DNA of 64,000 nt from the NCBI GenBank assembly GCA_026413225.1, contig CM048591.1, positions 48,133,803-48,197,802 of the forward strand, written 5' to 3'. Source of the DNA: Otis tarda (Eukaryota; Chordata; Aves; Otidiformes; Otididae). Shown piece by piece: positions 1 to 10,080 of this stretch. Made by a program: the position numbers and the translations under genes. The number at the start of each line of letters is the position of its first letter. Position 1 is the first letter of the stretch. Below the pieces are notes generated by a model. That model had not been told where the DNA came from and did no database searches. It saw only the letters and a list, made by a program, of their open reading frames with translations.

Positions 1-3000
1 TGATACAAGCTTGCAAAACCTCTTTGTGTAAACAAAATAGAATATCTTCAAGAAAAATATGTTTGAATAAAATATATATGAGTAACTGAGAAATGGACAA
101 AGAAGAGGAAAAGTAGGTTTTCCAATGAACTCTTAGGAAGCCAGTTTAGAGAAATCTGTGACAAAATTCCCTAATATGGATGGCTTTTAAGAGCTCAGAG
201 AAAGCTTCTGTTTAGTACTGCTTTCTGTAAAGCTCTTACAAATTCATCTGCTCTTTTTTATGCCAAAGGTTCAAAAACTCTCCGTAAAATTATATCCTAT
301 ATGTTGTTGTGTGGCTGATGCCTAACCGGGCTTGTAAATGGTAGCTGTACGTACAACGCTGATAGGAATACCTATGTTTGTGCGATGTGTGCCTGGAAAG
401 CCAAATGCTCTAATACCCCTATGCTGATATTTACAAATGTGGAGGGCTTTTTAAGTGTTGAGGAAAATTTGAAAAATTGCCCTTAAGGACTTCTCCCATC
501 CTATTCCAAAAGAGATCTGAAAACTGGACTGGAAAAAGCTTCAGCCCAGCTGTTCAGAAAAAGCTACATGTACTATGTTGTATGAATGGCACAACACGAG
601 GGCCTTGTGAAGCGAAGAGGGCAAAACCAAAAATACAGGCAGCACCATCATCTACAGGTGGGTAGAGGTAAGGTAGAAGGTTAGTCAGCTTAGAGAAGTA
701 CTGTTTTCTCTTCTGTTTCTTAGATATTAATTCCTTACCATGTGTATTTTCTTCTTAGGTTTCTGCTCTATTCATACAAATATGAACATGAATTCACATA
801 TGAATGCCAGACAACACAGTAGAGGGTACGGAGTGGTTATGTATATGGTACAGCACCGTAACCCAACATAGTCCATGGGTTGGATCCATCCATCCAGCAT
901 CCTCCTGTTCATCAGTGGAAATAGAAGACCTGTGCATGCAGTGACGACTGCCCAAACCAGCAAACAGTTCTTCTGGTGACCTCCCAAGTAATTTTACAGG
1001 GATCCAGTACACAGCTGGTGTATCTGTGCCACCCTACCATCGAACAGCACACCAGCATTGCTTTTGTTGAAAACCATCTATGTGAACACTTTGACAGAAG
1101 AATGATGTTTGCCACTATGTAAACAGGCTGACAGAAACCCTCTGGATCAGAGAGTCCTCAGCTCCCTAGATTGTTACAGAAACCAATGCATCTGATGGTT
1201 CATAGCATGGTTCCTGTTTCAAGCATATTCCCTCTGATGCATTTGCAAAGAACAATGCAGACAACCTCCTTCAACTTCCATTTCACTAATGTGCAAAGAC
1301 AATCTTTTCTAGGGTCAGGTGGTAACACAAACTCCTAATTTCCCTCATTATCCCACTTCACTCTCTCTGAGCATGGGTAACACAGATATGCATTGTACCC
1401 CAGATAAAGAATTGTAAACTGACATGACCTTCCCTATTTCTGGTGGAAATGCTACATGTAATGCATCCTGGTGTCAGCTTCAGTTTGTCTCTGATTGGGT
1501 TACATCTGTGACTCACAGTGATCCTACCATGGGCTAAGATGTATCCATGTCCTTCTCTTTCTCACTCACTTGAAACAAAAGTGTAGCAGAATCCTGCATT
1601 AATCCCCTGTGCATGACTTGCCATTTTCAACTATTGAATTCCATCCAGCTTTTATAACTTTGCTTCTCAGAGTTCTTTCTCTATGATATGCTGGTTCGTA
1701 TCTGCCTTGGAAATGCCTTCTGGCTTGGTCATCATCACACTATACCTTGTTGAATCAACTTCTGTTGTCATCAGGTTTCCTCCATACAGTCTTAATTTTT
1801 GAAAATTATAATTATTGAAAGTTTTAGACAAAGAGTGGTGCCCTAAGGAATTCCAGCACTGTCATTCTCCTTCAAAACTTCCCCATTGTCACGTCTTCTA
1901 AACCCAGCTGCTTTTGCAGCTTTACAGTAACTTTTTTAATTGTCATCATCTCCAGCTTCAATGCTTTCCTGCATAGATCTATCCTGAGTGCTGCTGACTT
2001 CTAGAACAGATTTTGCAATGTATTTTTTTTAATTAGAAAATTTAATCATTTATCAAAATATGTGTCAGGTCTGTCAAAATTTGTCATTGGTAAGTAAACT
2101 TCTATTACTTGTACAAATCCACTGTCTAGAGGAATGGTACCTTACCTTGGAAACCTGGCGAAGTCACATGAAAAGTGCAAATAAACATGACTTTTCTCCT
2201 GCTTCTTCCATACTGCCATACTACTGGCACACATAACGTGACTCGGGAGAAATAATACGAGTGGATCTGGAAAATCCTCTCAAAACAGAATAAAGGGGTT
2301 TCCATTAACATGGCAGAAAATTTCAGTGAATATTTGATGACATAAAAATAGACTTGTTTTGTCTGTATTTGTCTTCCTTTTATGTAATATCATTGCAAAT
2401 ATTCTAATAAACAAGTTTGCTGGCACTAGTGCTAACAGGAAGAATGCATTCTAAGCAAATTTGAGAATATTCACAGGTAAGACATTTTGGATATGTAACC
2501 ATGTACCATTTTGTTCACTGAAAATTAACAACTTCTGTATTGTGAATATAGATTACACAACAGGGAAGCCACTGTGTATGTGGCAAGTGCTGCTTGCCAA
2601 GAATTATTTATGTAGAGCCATGGCTGTGCTCTGAAAGAGTTCTGGAAAAAGGATTAATATAAAACATCAGGAACTGGGTAACTACAACCTTGTGAAAAAA
2701 AATGCTAATTATAATAAACTATTCTGTTCACTGTAATTCTAAGTTAGGATTGACATGTTCAGTAGAGGAAAATTGTCTTGAGAAGAGTTCAGAATCTACC
2801 TATGTCTGCACAAGCCAACATTATTTCTCCCTTTGTAACAAAATGAGTCCAGAATATGCAACGAAAATAAGCAATTTATTGCAATTTCTGTTGCTGTTTC
2901 TCAGAGGATATCTCTGCTAAAGTCCTTAATAGGCACACCACAGCATCATTGCCTGCAGCTATTAACTCTGCTATCAGAATGTTGTTGGTACAAGTAGTGA

Positions 3001-4630
3001 TATTCTCTGGAAGTACTCTAGCCATTTGAACTATGCAGTACACAGCATATAATCAGAAATGCAGTGTTTTGGGCTAGCAGTCAGAGTAGAAATCAAATCA
3101 AACATAGCTCATCTTTTCTGTGGGCACCAGTTCCATTTCTTCAGATTAAGAAGAAACCTAGTATAGATACTCATATGGATTTTATTAAGACAATTGCATC
3201 CTTTCTATGCTTATGTTTAAATTCAAGCTACACTGACTGTTTTCTGGTGTATCAAACTACTGATCACTACACTTACACTAGTAGATTCTGCAAGTTATCT
3301 GCTAAAAAAGAAACCAAAAATGCCTCTTCAAAGTACCTGAAATAGCTCGCTAAGTAAAAACAGATACAGGACTTGAAATTCTTTTGTCATCACAGTTTTG
3401 AAAATTTTTGTCCCCACTTGGTGGGGCATGTAAAGGGCTGTAGGGGGAGGGAACATGTCTCTGTAAAGAAGAATTAACCTGGATTCTTTCTCTTGATGGT
3501 TTGCTGATCTGCTTGTTCAGATGAATGGACTAATATTTTTATCAGTATTACGGTTGAGAAAGCAGTAAAACACAGCATATCTTTATGTCAGTTTTTGACT
3601 CTATTACACAGTAAATGAATGCCTGTGGTATAGTCTAAGCCTAATGTTGGCCCCTGTTTAAAGTGTTTAAAGTCGCTATTCCACTGGCATGATTCTTTCA
3701 GAGTCATGGAGAGATGCACACCCAAATGTTTTTGCTCAGGTGCTGGGAAGTACTTCTGGGTTTTTTCTTTTCTTCTACGTCCTGATGTCCCACTGGGAGA
3801 TGCAGGAGTCTGCGCTGGCTGGACAGGCACTTTGTCCTTCTGCAGAGGCAACAGAACAGAGCGGTTTTGTGGTCACAGAGTGTACACCTGAGTGCGTGCT
3901 GATAACTCTATATTACTCTGAAGTGCATACAACTACAGAAACACAGATATTAAAAGCACATTTTTAAGGTTCAATGGTGGCATATTTTAGCAATACTTCA
4001 AAAAGCAGCAGTAATGGTATGTGTAACCATGTCATTGTTTTTATTCCTGAGCATACGTCACGCACATGGTGTTCCTCATGCTTCCAGCTTTGCCATGGGG
4101 CTGTAAGGTGTGCTAGGGCACCGGTGGTCCCTGCTGCAGCTGGCAGCACCAGGATCCCCATGAACAGTGCAGCCACCTCTGAAGCGTGGGAATCCCTTTC
4201 CCCAGCTTCCACCGCTTCCAGCTGCAGCGCTGGCAAATGTGTCCTGGCAAGTTTTTAAATATTGAAACACTCCCTTTGTGAGACCTTTCAGGGACGGGTT
4301 TATTTAAAGCTAACCTGTCCTCACCATCAAATCTCCATTATGCATCTGGGACTAAACTCTTGTCTTCATGCCACTTTGCTTTCTGCAGTGCCTTCTTTGG
4401 TCCAGTACCTTGCAGGACAGGCTCTCCCTGCTCCTCAGGGCACGCAGCTTGCTATGCATGGCAGAGGCAGGTCTTCCACATCCCCGCTGCGCCCTGCTGA
4501 GCATTTTCTCTGCTTTCTCTTGGCGCTGCTCTCCCTGCCATGGGCTGAGTTGCTCCAGGTGGGTGAAGCCCAGGAATCTTCTTCCAGGGCTGCTTTCTCT
4601 CCCTGGCCGTCAGCTCTTCTTCTGACTCAG
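1..4630. other. Non-coding stretch, nothing recognised
   Basis: AT-rich sequence with only short chance reading frames (all under about 100 codons apart from those running into the CpG-rich block). I see no repeat-family signature, no RNA gene and no frame resembling a known protein. It could be intergenic or intronic. Unrecognised ancient repeats cannot be excluded by eye. Confidence 0.6.
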
Positions 4631-4639
4631 CCTAGTGAT

Positions 4640-5130
4640 AACGCATTTCTTTCTGAACTTCTCGGGGAAAATCAACCGGCCTGCGCACCGCTCCTCCTTC
4701 CTGACCTCCTTCCTCTTCGCCCTCGCAAGCCCCACTCCTTTTTCCTGCGCCTCGCCGAACCCCATCCCTAATTTGTCGCAGGTGTGCGGCGGGCACGCAG
4801 CTGCCTGCCCCGGCCGGGACGCGCCCTTGGGAGAAGCCAGGCGACCCACGAGGCACAAACCCCTGCCCCGTCGCCGCCTCCCGCCCCGCACGCTCTCTCC
4901 ACCGGCGCGCCCCCGAGGCCGGCGGCTTCCGGCCCGCGGCCGGCGCCGCCCCCCGCCGCGCTGCCCCCACTCCCGGACGGCTCCCGCGGGTGCCAGAGCG
5001 GGGCCGCAGCCAGCCGCCAGCCGCCAGCCGCCAGAGACCGCGGGGAGCCGAGGAGCGGCTGGCTCCGGCGGGCAGGGGCCCTCCTAGGGTAAAGGGAGGG
5101 AGCCCCGCGGGCGGGAGGCGCCCCGCCTAC
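4640..5130. promoter_or_regulatory. CpG island, candidate promoter and first exon of a host gene
   Basis: The base composition changes sharply here. CG dinucleotides are dense, mainly between 4,780 and 5,130, with GC-box-like runs such as CCCCGCC, while the flanks are AT-rich and CpG-poor. This is typical of vertebrate TATA-less promoters. Several overlapping frames are open on both strands, which is expected from GC-rich DNA and does not show coding. The transcript direction cannot be decided. On the minus strand, an ATG with A at -3 and G at +4 (about 5,160) is followed by a possible donor CAG/GTAGGC near 5,130, which would give a tiny first coding exon. I see no equally neat donor on the plus strand. 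No gene name can be supported. Confidence 0.6.
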
Positions 5131-5229
5131 CTGTCCTACCGGGCCCCCGGAAATGGCCATGTTTTGGCAGCACCTCCCAGCTTGGATATGCGGTTCCCTT
5201 TCTTCGCTTGAGCGAAGCTTGAGCTTCTG

Positions 5230-6954
5230 CTTGGAGATGTGCTATTTATTGCAGGGCAGTTATCTTCACAGTTTTGGTTACAGTGTTCCGTTCAGCTCTC
5301 TTTTTCCTGCCCTTGAATGACAGTCCTAAGCAAAATAGATTTCCTTTGTGCTGCTAGTAGTGACTACGTGTTCTTACATAGTGTTTACATCACTTCTATG
5401 CCACTGCAAGACCCTTCATTTTGATGGGTTATTGCTGTTTTAAACCAATTTAAGGTAGAGAAGAACTGGGCTGCTTTCTCTTCCCCCACTAAATCTCCAG
5501 ATAATTACCAGTACTAGTACAATATCCCCTTGTACTGATGTAACTTACTGGTATAATAATTGATTTTAAAGAACATTTTAAATGACAATGTAGCTCTGTT
5601 TGTCCAGATGGCCTGCAAAGATAAATTACTCTGTCTTTGCACATCTATTAAAAATGTACTCTTCAGTTCAAACTGAAGGCAGTTGGGAATAAGCCATATA
5701 TTAAATCTAGGCTCTTTCAGTTGCTCCAATATCCAGCCTGCATCAGCCATTCACCTCTCACTTTCCTGAGACCAGAGTTTTCCCTGGGAGCTGACAACGA
5801 TGGCATGTCAGAGTACACCTGAAACTTGGAGCTATTTAAAGAATTGCTTGTTCCCTAACAGCTTAACACCATAGATGTATATGAGTTATCAAAGCTAATT
5901 TCCTGGTTTTATATTTTCTGTCCCCACCCTTTCTTTCCTGTGTCTCATTACGCATGGCTTGCTTAACATGTGGGGCTTACAGAATTTTCACGGAAGAAGT
6001 ATTGTCATAGAAATTATATGTAATGAATGTTACACACATTAGCCTAATGTGTGTCAAGATTCAAGTATTCTTCATCTATATGTTTTAGGTTTATCTGCAT
6101 ATTTCAGGAGGATAGTTTCTTAAGGTGGTTTATAATTTATTCACTAGATCTGTTTTTAGTTCATTGTACTGAAGTGTTTTAGGGTTTGTTGTTGAAAGCA
6201 TATCATGTCAACACTAGGTGTGCTACATGGACTTACTCTAGGCACAGATGAACTGAGCTGGTAGTGTCCCTATGATAATCATGTGCTGCTCCATAGAGTT
6301 AAATGCACTAGTCCTTCAGTCAATATTTAAACAGCCATTAATGCAAGCATTGGAATCCAAAGGGAGCTGGCATAGCAAACTTGACCCAGGGTTGTACCAG
6401 GTTAGGCAACATTTGTCTACATTACAAAGCAAAGTAATATACATCCTGGAACACATTTGTACAAAACAGTGTGGAAGAAAGAGAGCATGCCAGCCAAGCT
6501 TGGAGTTGTTCTACATGCGTGTGGACAGCTAGCCTTGGTGCAAACTTCAGTGCAAAGAACTCAGCTCACAGTTCTCCTTTCTATCACTAATGGTCAGAGG
6601 CCACCATAGCAAAAAACACAGCTGTATCGTCCAAAGAACTGTCTTTTGAAAATCTTAGCTCCTACCAGCTCCAGCATATGAGGGAGAGGGAAGTCTTCCT
6701 TGGTTTGTGCACTTCACAAAGCACAGCATTTGAAATATTTCAGTAAAAAAAGAGAAAAATGAAGAGAGAAATAAAAGAGAGAAAAAAAAAAAACTTGAGG
6801 GTATAGCTATATGGTTGGGTAAATATACAGAAATGTAAGGAAATTGGTATTTAACTTATTGAATTCATCAAAATACTACTGGCTTAAGCTAACAGCTACA
6901 TTAAAAGCTAATTTTATATATTAAGCAGGGCAGCTGTTTAAATTTAAGGGTTAT
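5230..6954. other. Non-coding stretch, nothing recognised
   Basis: AT-rich sequence between the CpG island and the ERVL-type LTR. It contains only short chance frames and a purine-rich, A-rich patch near 6,740-6,795. The last five bases (GTTAT, 6,950-6,954) are the left target-site duplication of the LTR that follows. Confidence 0.6.
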
Positions 6955-7815
6955 TGTCCTGGTTTTATTTAGTGAGGAGAGGCTATGGTGGCAGCTTCTG
7001 TAGGAAGCTGCTAGAAGTTGTTTCCCCTTTGTTCAGTGGATTCGGCTGGGCCTAGGGCAGACCTGCTGCTGGCCAAGGCCGAGCCGATTGGCAGCAGAAT
7101 GTTCCCTGATAACACCTTGCAGGCATCACCCTCTGGTCTCCTGCTGGGTGGCCATCTGGGCCTAAGTCGGCCTGGCCCAGCTGCAAGAAGTGGAGAGATG
7201 AGATCTGAAGAGAACCTGAGAGGCATCTGCCTGCCTGTTGTGAAGAATTTCTTGTGAGAGGAATGGCTGCAGACGCCAAGGTCAGTGAAAAAGGAGGGGG
7301 AGAAATAAAGTTGCTCCTGGCAGAGATTCCCCTGCAGCCTGTGGTGCAGCCCATGGTGAAGCAGGCTGTCCCCCTGCAGCCCATGGAGGTCCACAGAGGA
7401 GCAGAGATCCACTTGGAGCCCATGGAGGACCCCACACTGGCACAGGTGGATGCCTGAAGGAGGCTGTAGCCTGTGGAGGGCCCAAGCTGGGGCAGCTGTT
7501 CTGGAGGGACTGCACCCCATGGAAAAACAACACATGCTGGAGCAGTTTCATGAAGGACTGTGGCCCGTGGGAGGGACCCCACACTGGAGCAGGGGAGGAA
7601 TGTGAGGAGTTCTTCCCTTGAGGAGGAAGCAGTGGTGTAAAGTGACGTGTGATGAACTGACCGTAACCCACATTCCCTCTTCCCCCCTGTGCCACTTATA
7701 CTGTTTTGGTTTTAATAATAAACAGTTTTCCCCAAGTCGAGTCTGTTTTGCCTGTAACGGTAATTTTAAGGATCTCTCCCTGTCCTTATCTCAAATCTTG
7801 AGCCTTTTTTCTTAT
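6955..7815 (+). mobile_element. ERVL-type avian LTR, left part (split by a later provirus)
   Basis: This begins with TGTCCTGGTTTTATTTAG, the start of a large LTR family common in birds. It runs through a diverged array of 'cagcccatggagg' / 'ccccacactggagcag' motifs (about 7,330-7,590), an AATAAA-type signal near 7,717 (TAATAATAAACAG) and a 'ccaagtcgagtctgttttgcc' R/U5-like stretch, shortened here. It is cut at 7,815 by the insertion of another provirus and resumes at 13,234. The outer target-site duplication GTTAT lies at 6,950-6,954 and 13,325-13,329, which fits the 5-bp duplications of ERVL-type elements. No internal region of its own is present, so it is a solo LTR. It is a fossil, clearly older than the provirus inside it. 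Confidence 0.88.
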
Positions 7816-8216
7816 TGTGGAGTAACGTTAGAAGGGATGCACGTACGCTGGAGGGGCGGTCCGTGGCGACTCACGCACTGGACGCGGATGAATCCATGAG
7901 TGCAGGGGTCAGGTGTGTCCATGTACGTGGTGGACGTGGATAAGTCCAGGAGTGCAGGGGGCAGGTGCGTCCACGTACGTGGTAGGCACGGATAAGTCCA
8001 TGAGTGTAGGGGTAGGTGCGTGGCAGGCATGGATGGGTCCATGGGTGCAGGGGGGCGGGTGCGTTCGCGTGCGCAGCGGGTGTACGGGTATTTAACCCTT
8101 TGTTGCGCAGCATTAAATTGAAGGCTTGGCTTGACGGTATCCGTGTGATGCCCTGCTTTCCCCGGAGCGGGGCTCCAGTGCGTGCGGGGTAGGTTAGCTG
8201 GCAAGAGAAGCCTGCA
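7816..8216 (+). repeat. 5' LTR of the provirus
   Basis: 401 bp starting TGTGGAGTAACG and ending AGCCTGCA. The U3 is GC- and CpG-rich and contains a short tandem array (about 7,885-8,075). A TATA-like TATTTAA lies at 8,089-8,095 and an ATTAAA polyadenylation-like signal at 8,112-8,117, which places R and a short U5 in the last 120 bases or so. The 3' LTR is a near-identical copy. The proviral insertion point is marked by CTTAT directly upstream. Confidence 0.92.
7885..8075 (+). repeat. Four-unit tandem array in U3 of the 5' LTR
   Basis: About four diverged units of 41-52 bp. Each starts near GGATRARTCCA/GGATGGGTCCA and continues with GAGTGCAGGGG, GGTGCGTCC and ACGTACGTGG-type words. Retroviral U3 regions often carry enhancer repeats, so an enhancer role is plausible but not shown. 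The palindromic word ACGTACGT-like core recurs (CACGTACG, CATGTACGTGG, CACGTACGTGG). The same array is in the 3' LTR at about 12,902-13,092. Confidence 0.75.
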
Positions 8217-8218
8217 AG

Positions 8219-8236
8219 TGGTGACCCCGACGTGAT
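8219..8236 (+). other. Primer binding site, tRNA-Trp type
   Basis: TGGTGACCCCGACGTGAT lies two bases after the LTR's terminal CA. It matches the tRNA-Trp primer site used by avian leukosis/sarcoma viruses. This places the element near the alpharetroviruses rather than ERVL or gammaretroviral lineages, and it confirms the 5' LTR boundary. Confidence 0.9.
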
Positions 8237-8295
8237 ACAGGTCCGGACGGTTTTGAGCTGGGGCCGCGTGGCGGTTGTGCCTGCCTGCTGTTAAG

Positions 8296-9420
8296 ATGGC
8301 ATCCATCTCTGATACAGTGAAGGTATTAAAGGCGCTGGGTAAAGATGTGAATTGTCCGGTGCATAGGGCACCGTTGACGGAGTTCATCCTATGGATGCAG
8401 AAAAGGGGCTTGATTAACAAGCCGGGAGAGGTGATGGACGTGGCGCGGTTACAGGCGGCGGGGAAAGAGTTACTGGAAGAAGGGGGGTCGGAACGAAGGG
8501 TGTGGCGACACGGCTGAAGAAGTTAGGTTCGGTGAAAAGACTGCTGGCTAAGGCTCGAGAGGCGTGCAAAGTATGGGTTGCGGCTTTAATTGCAGTCAAA
8601 GAAGGGTGGCCCTCGGAAGAGGAGGGGGACGAACGGGGTCGAGACGGCGCGGAGGGGACAGGGGGTGGCGCTCCGGTGGTCTGCCCGGTTCGGCCGGGAG
8701 CCTCTGATGGTGGTAGAGGGGCGATGGAATTTGGGTGTACTCCCCCGTGTATCACGCCTTCCTTGCCGGAGGAGCCTGACCCGAAAGAACAACCCCCAAA
8801 TACGAGGACACAGAAATGCCCTCTGTCTCTCTTTCTGCCCCATCAGCTCCACCGCTTGTAAATTCGCGGAGGGGTGATAATGAGGCGGGAGCCAGTTTCG
8901 AGGTGGCGCCCGAGGAGTCGCGGGACGCTGAGCGGGGTCCTAGTGCTTTCCCGGTGGGGAAAAGAGCCGCGGTCCCCGAGATCAAGGATAAAGCGGCAGG
9001 TGATAGAGCCGCGGTCCTCCAGATCAGAACGACGAGAAGCATTGCTTCAAAGGAACATAAATCAGTTTTAACGAGTCTAACAAAAATGTTAGAAGAACAG
9101 AACTGTGCTATTAATAACACTGACCTGAAGAGCTTGTTGACTTGGGTGTCCGCTCACGTATCAAACGCAAACCTCTGTAATATCTATACAGTGGGCTCCT
9201 GGAACACCATAGGTGTGGGACTGTGTAACGTGGGGTGACCCTGCTGTTCAAAAGTTATTACCGGTGTGGCGTGTAATGTTTGAAGCCTTGAAGAATCACA
9301 CGCAGAAAGAAGATTCAACAGCACCCGTTACCCCGTCTGCTCCTTCGTCCATGGAAACAAAGACTAACAGCGAGCCGGAAAAATCCCTTTGATCCAGGTC
9401 CCATAGATCCAGAAAAGGAG
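8296..9420 (+). pseudogene. gag-derived remnant (matrix-like start), fossil
   Basis: The first open segment begins MASISDTVKVLKALGKDV and contains FILWMQKRGLINKPGEV. This resembles the N-terminal matrix layout of alpharetroviral Gag, where a LLQKEGLL-type helix sits in the same place. The following 900 bases look like low-complexity, charged and proline-rich Gag spacer. A second patch reads DLKSLLTWVSAHVSNANLC, similar to the ends of class II retroviral gag matrix/spacer regions. No capsid major homology region or zinc knuckle is visible. It is broken and not functional. The assignment rests on position after the primer site and on weak similarity. Confidence 0.65.
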
Positions 9421-9465
9421 CCTTCGGTCTTTGGAGCTTCCTAGTTACAGAGGTGGCGTGTTTGT

Positions 9466-9480
9466 GTGTGTGTGTGTGTA
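9466..9480 (+). repeat. Short TG microsatellite inside the provirus
   Basis: A short TGTGTG tract near the edge between gag-like sequence and the inserted LTR fragment. It is a junction-like low-complexity patch and no function is suggested. Confidence 0.5.
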
Positions 9481-9519
9481 TAAGCATGAAGTAAATGGTG
9501 TGAAATAAGGGATGAATAC

Positions 9520-9689
9520 TGTCTTGGTTTTAGCAGGGATGAAGTTAATTTTCCTCTTAGAAGCTTTGGATTTTGTATGTGAAGAATGTTGATAAAAATG
9601 CTCTGATGATAAGGGTTGTTGTTAATGAGACCAAGGACACTGTCTGGCTTTCCAAGTCTCGTTAATGAGCAGGTGCAGGAAGCTGAGCC
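9520..9689 (+). mobile_element. Fragment of an ERVL-type LTR inside the provirus
   Basis: It starts TGTCTTGGTTTTAGCAGGGATG and runs through 'gaagaatgttgataaa' and 'gagaccaaggacactgtc' to 'aggtgcaggaagctgag'. It therefore parallels the first 170 bases of the solo LTR at 30,440 and the minus-strand LTR at 58,847. It stops abruptly at an A-rich stretch (9,690-9,718). It is an unrelated LTR family captured in, or inserted into, the proviral interior. Confidence 0.82.
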
Positions 9690-9724
9690 AAAAAAAAAAA
9701 AAAGTGAAAAAAAAAATCTGGAAA

Positions 9725-9860
9725 CAGGTAATTGGGAAGGACCATTCCCTCTTATGACGTGGGGGAAAGGATATGCTTGTGTCTCTACAGGAGCAGTAAA
9801 CAAATGGATCCCTGCACGATGGCTACAACCAGCGCTCCAAACTGCCTTGCATCTGTCGGA
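9725..9860 (+). pseudogene. Integrase C-terminal domain remnant, copy 1, fossil
   Basis: The piece reads MTWGKGYACVSTGAVNKWIP followed by ARW. It matches the retroviral integrase C-terminal SH3-like domain of class II viruses, where the conserved pattern is WG+GY.C.......RWIPA+W. It sits directly before an env-like segment, as in alpha- and betaretroviruses where pol ends close to env. It is a remnant only. Confidence 0.72.
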
Positions 9861-9862
9861 TT

Positions 9863-10080
9863 GTTAACAACCTGTGTGGCAGCTCCATGGACATCAGTTA
9901 CGGAAAGAACAAATGTGTGGGTAATTATGGTTAATGCCACAGGACAGGACATCATTTGTCTGTCTATATCATCTTCAAATAAGCCTTTCAGAACATGCTT
10001 GGTCAATCTGCCAGATCAGATAGCGGTAGGACGACAATTCTGTGTAAAACAACAGCAGCTGCGAGTGCTGAGTGCTAAAT
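9863..10080 (+). pseudogene. env surface-subunit remnant, alpharetrovirus-like, fossil
   Basis: One frame contains TNVWVIMVNATGQDIICLSI followed by a KPFRTCLVNLP-type stretch. This lines up with the N-terminal part of avian leukosis virus surface glycoprotein (known pattern: NLWITWANRTGQTDFCLS..., PFQTCL.G.P). The rest of the surface protein is not recognisable. It is fossil sequence, and the similarity is from memory rather than a search. Confidence 0.65.

Noticed and set aside
1850-1960. Possible ancient CR1/L2 trace
   Set aside because: Only a 'gtggtgccctaagg'-like word resembles the GVPQG-type loop. Too short to support.
4262-4771. 169-codon plus-strand frame
   Set aside because: Leucine/serine/proline-rich with no family resemblance. 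It runs into the CpG island where stops are rare.
4632-5160. Several open frames of 100-150 codons on both strands
   Set aside because: They overlap each other in GC-rich, stop-poor CpG island DNA, are proline/arginine/alanine-rich as expected by composition, and show no domain.
7812-8420. Long minus-strand frame of 202 codons across the LTR
   Set aside because: It is the antisense of the U3 tandem array (repeating PxxSWTYPCLPRTW), repeated almost exactly in the 3' LTR, so it is a by-product of repeat structure.
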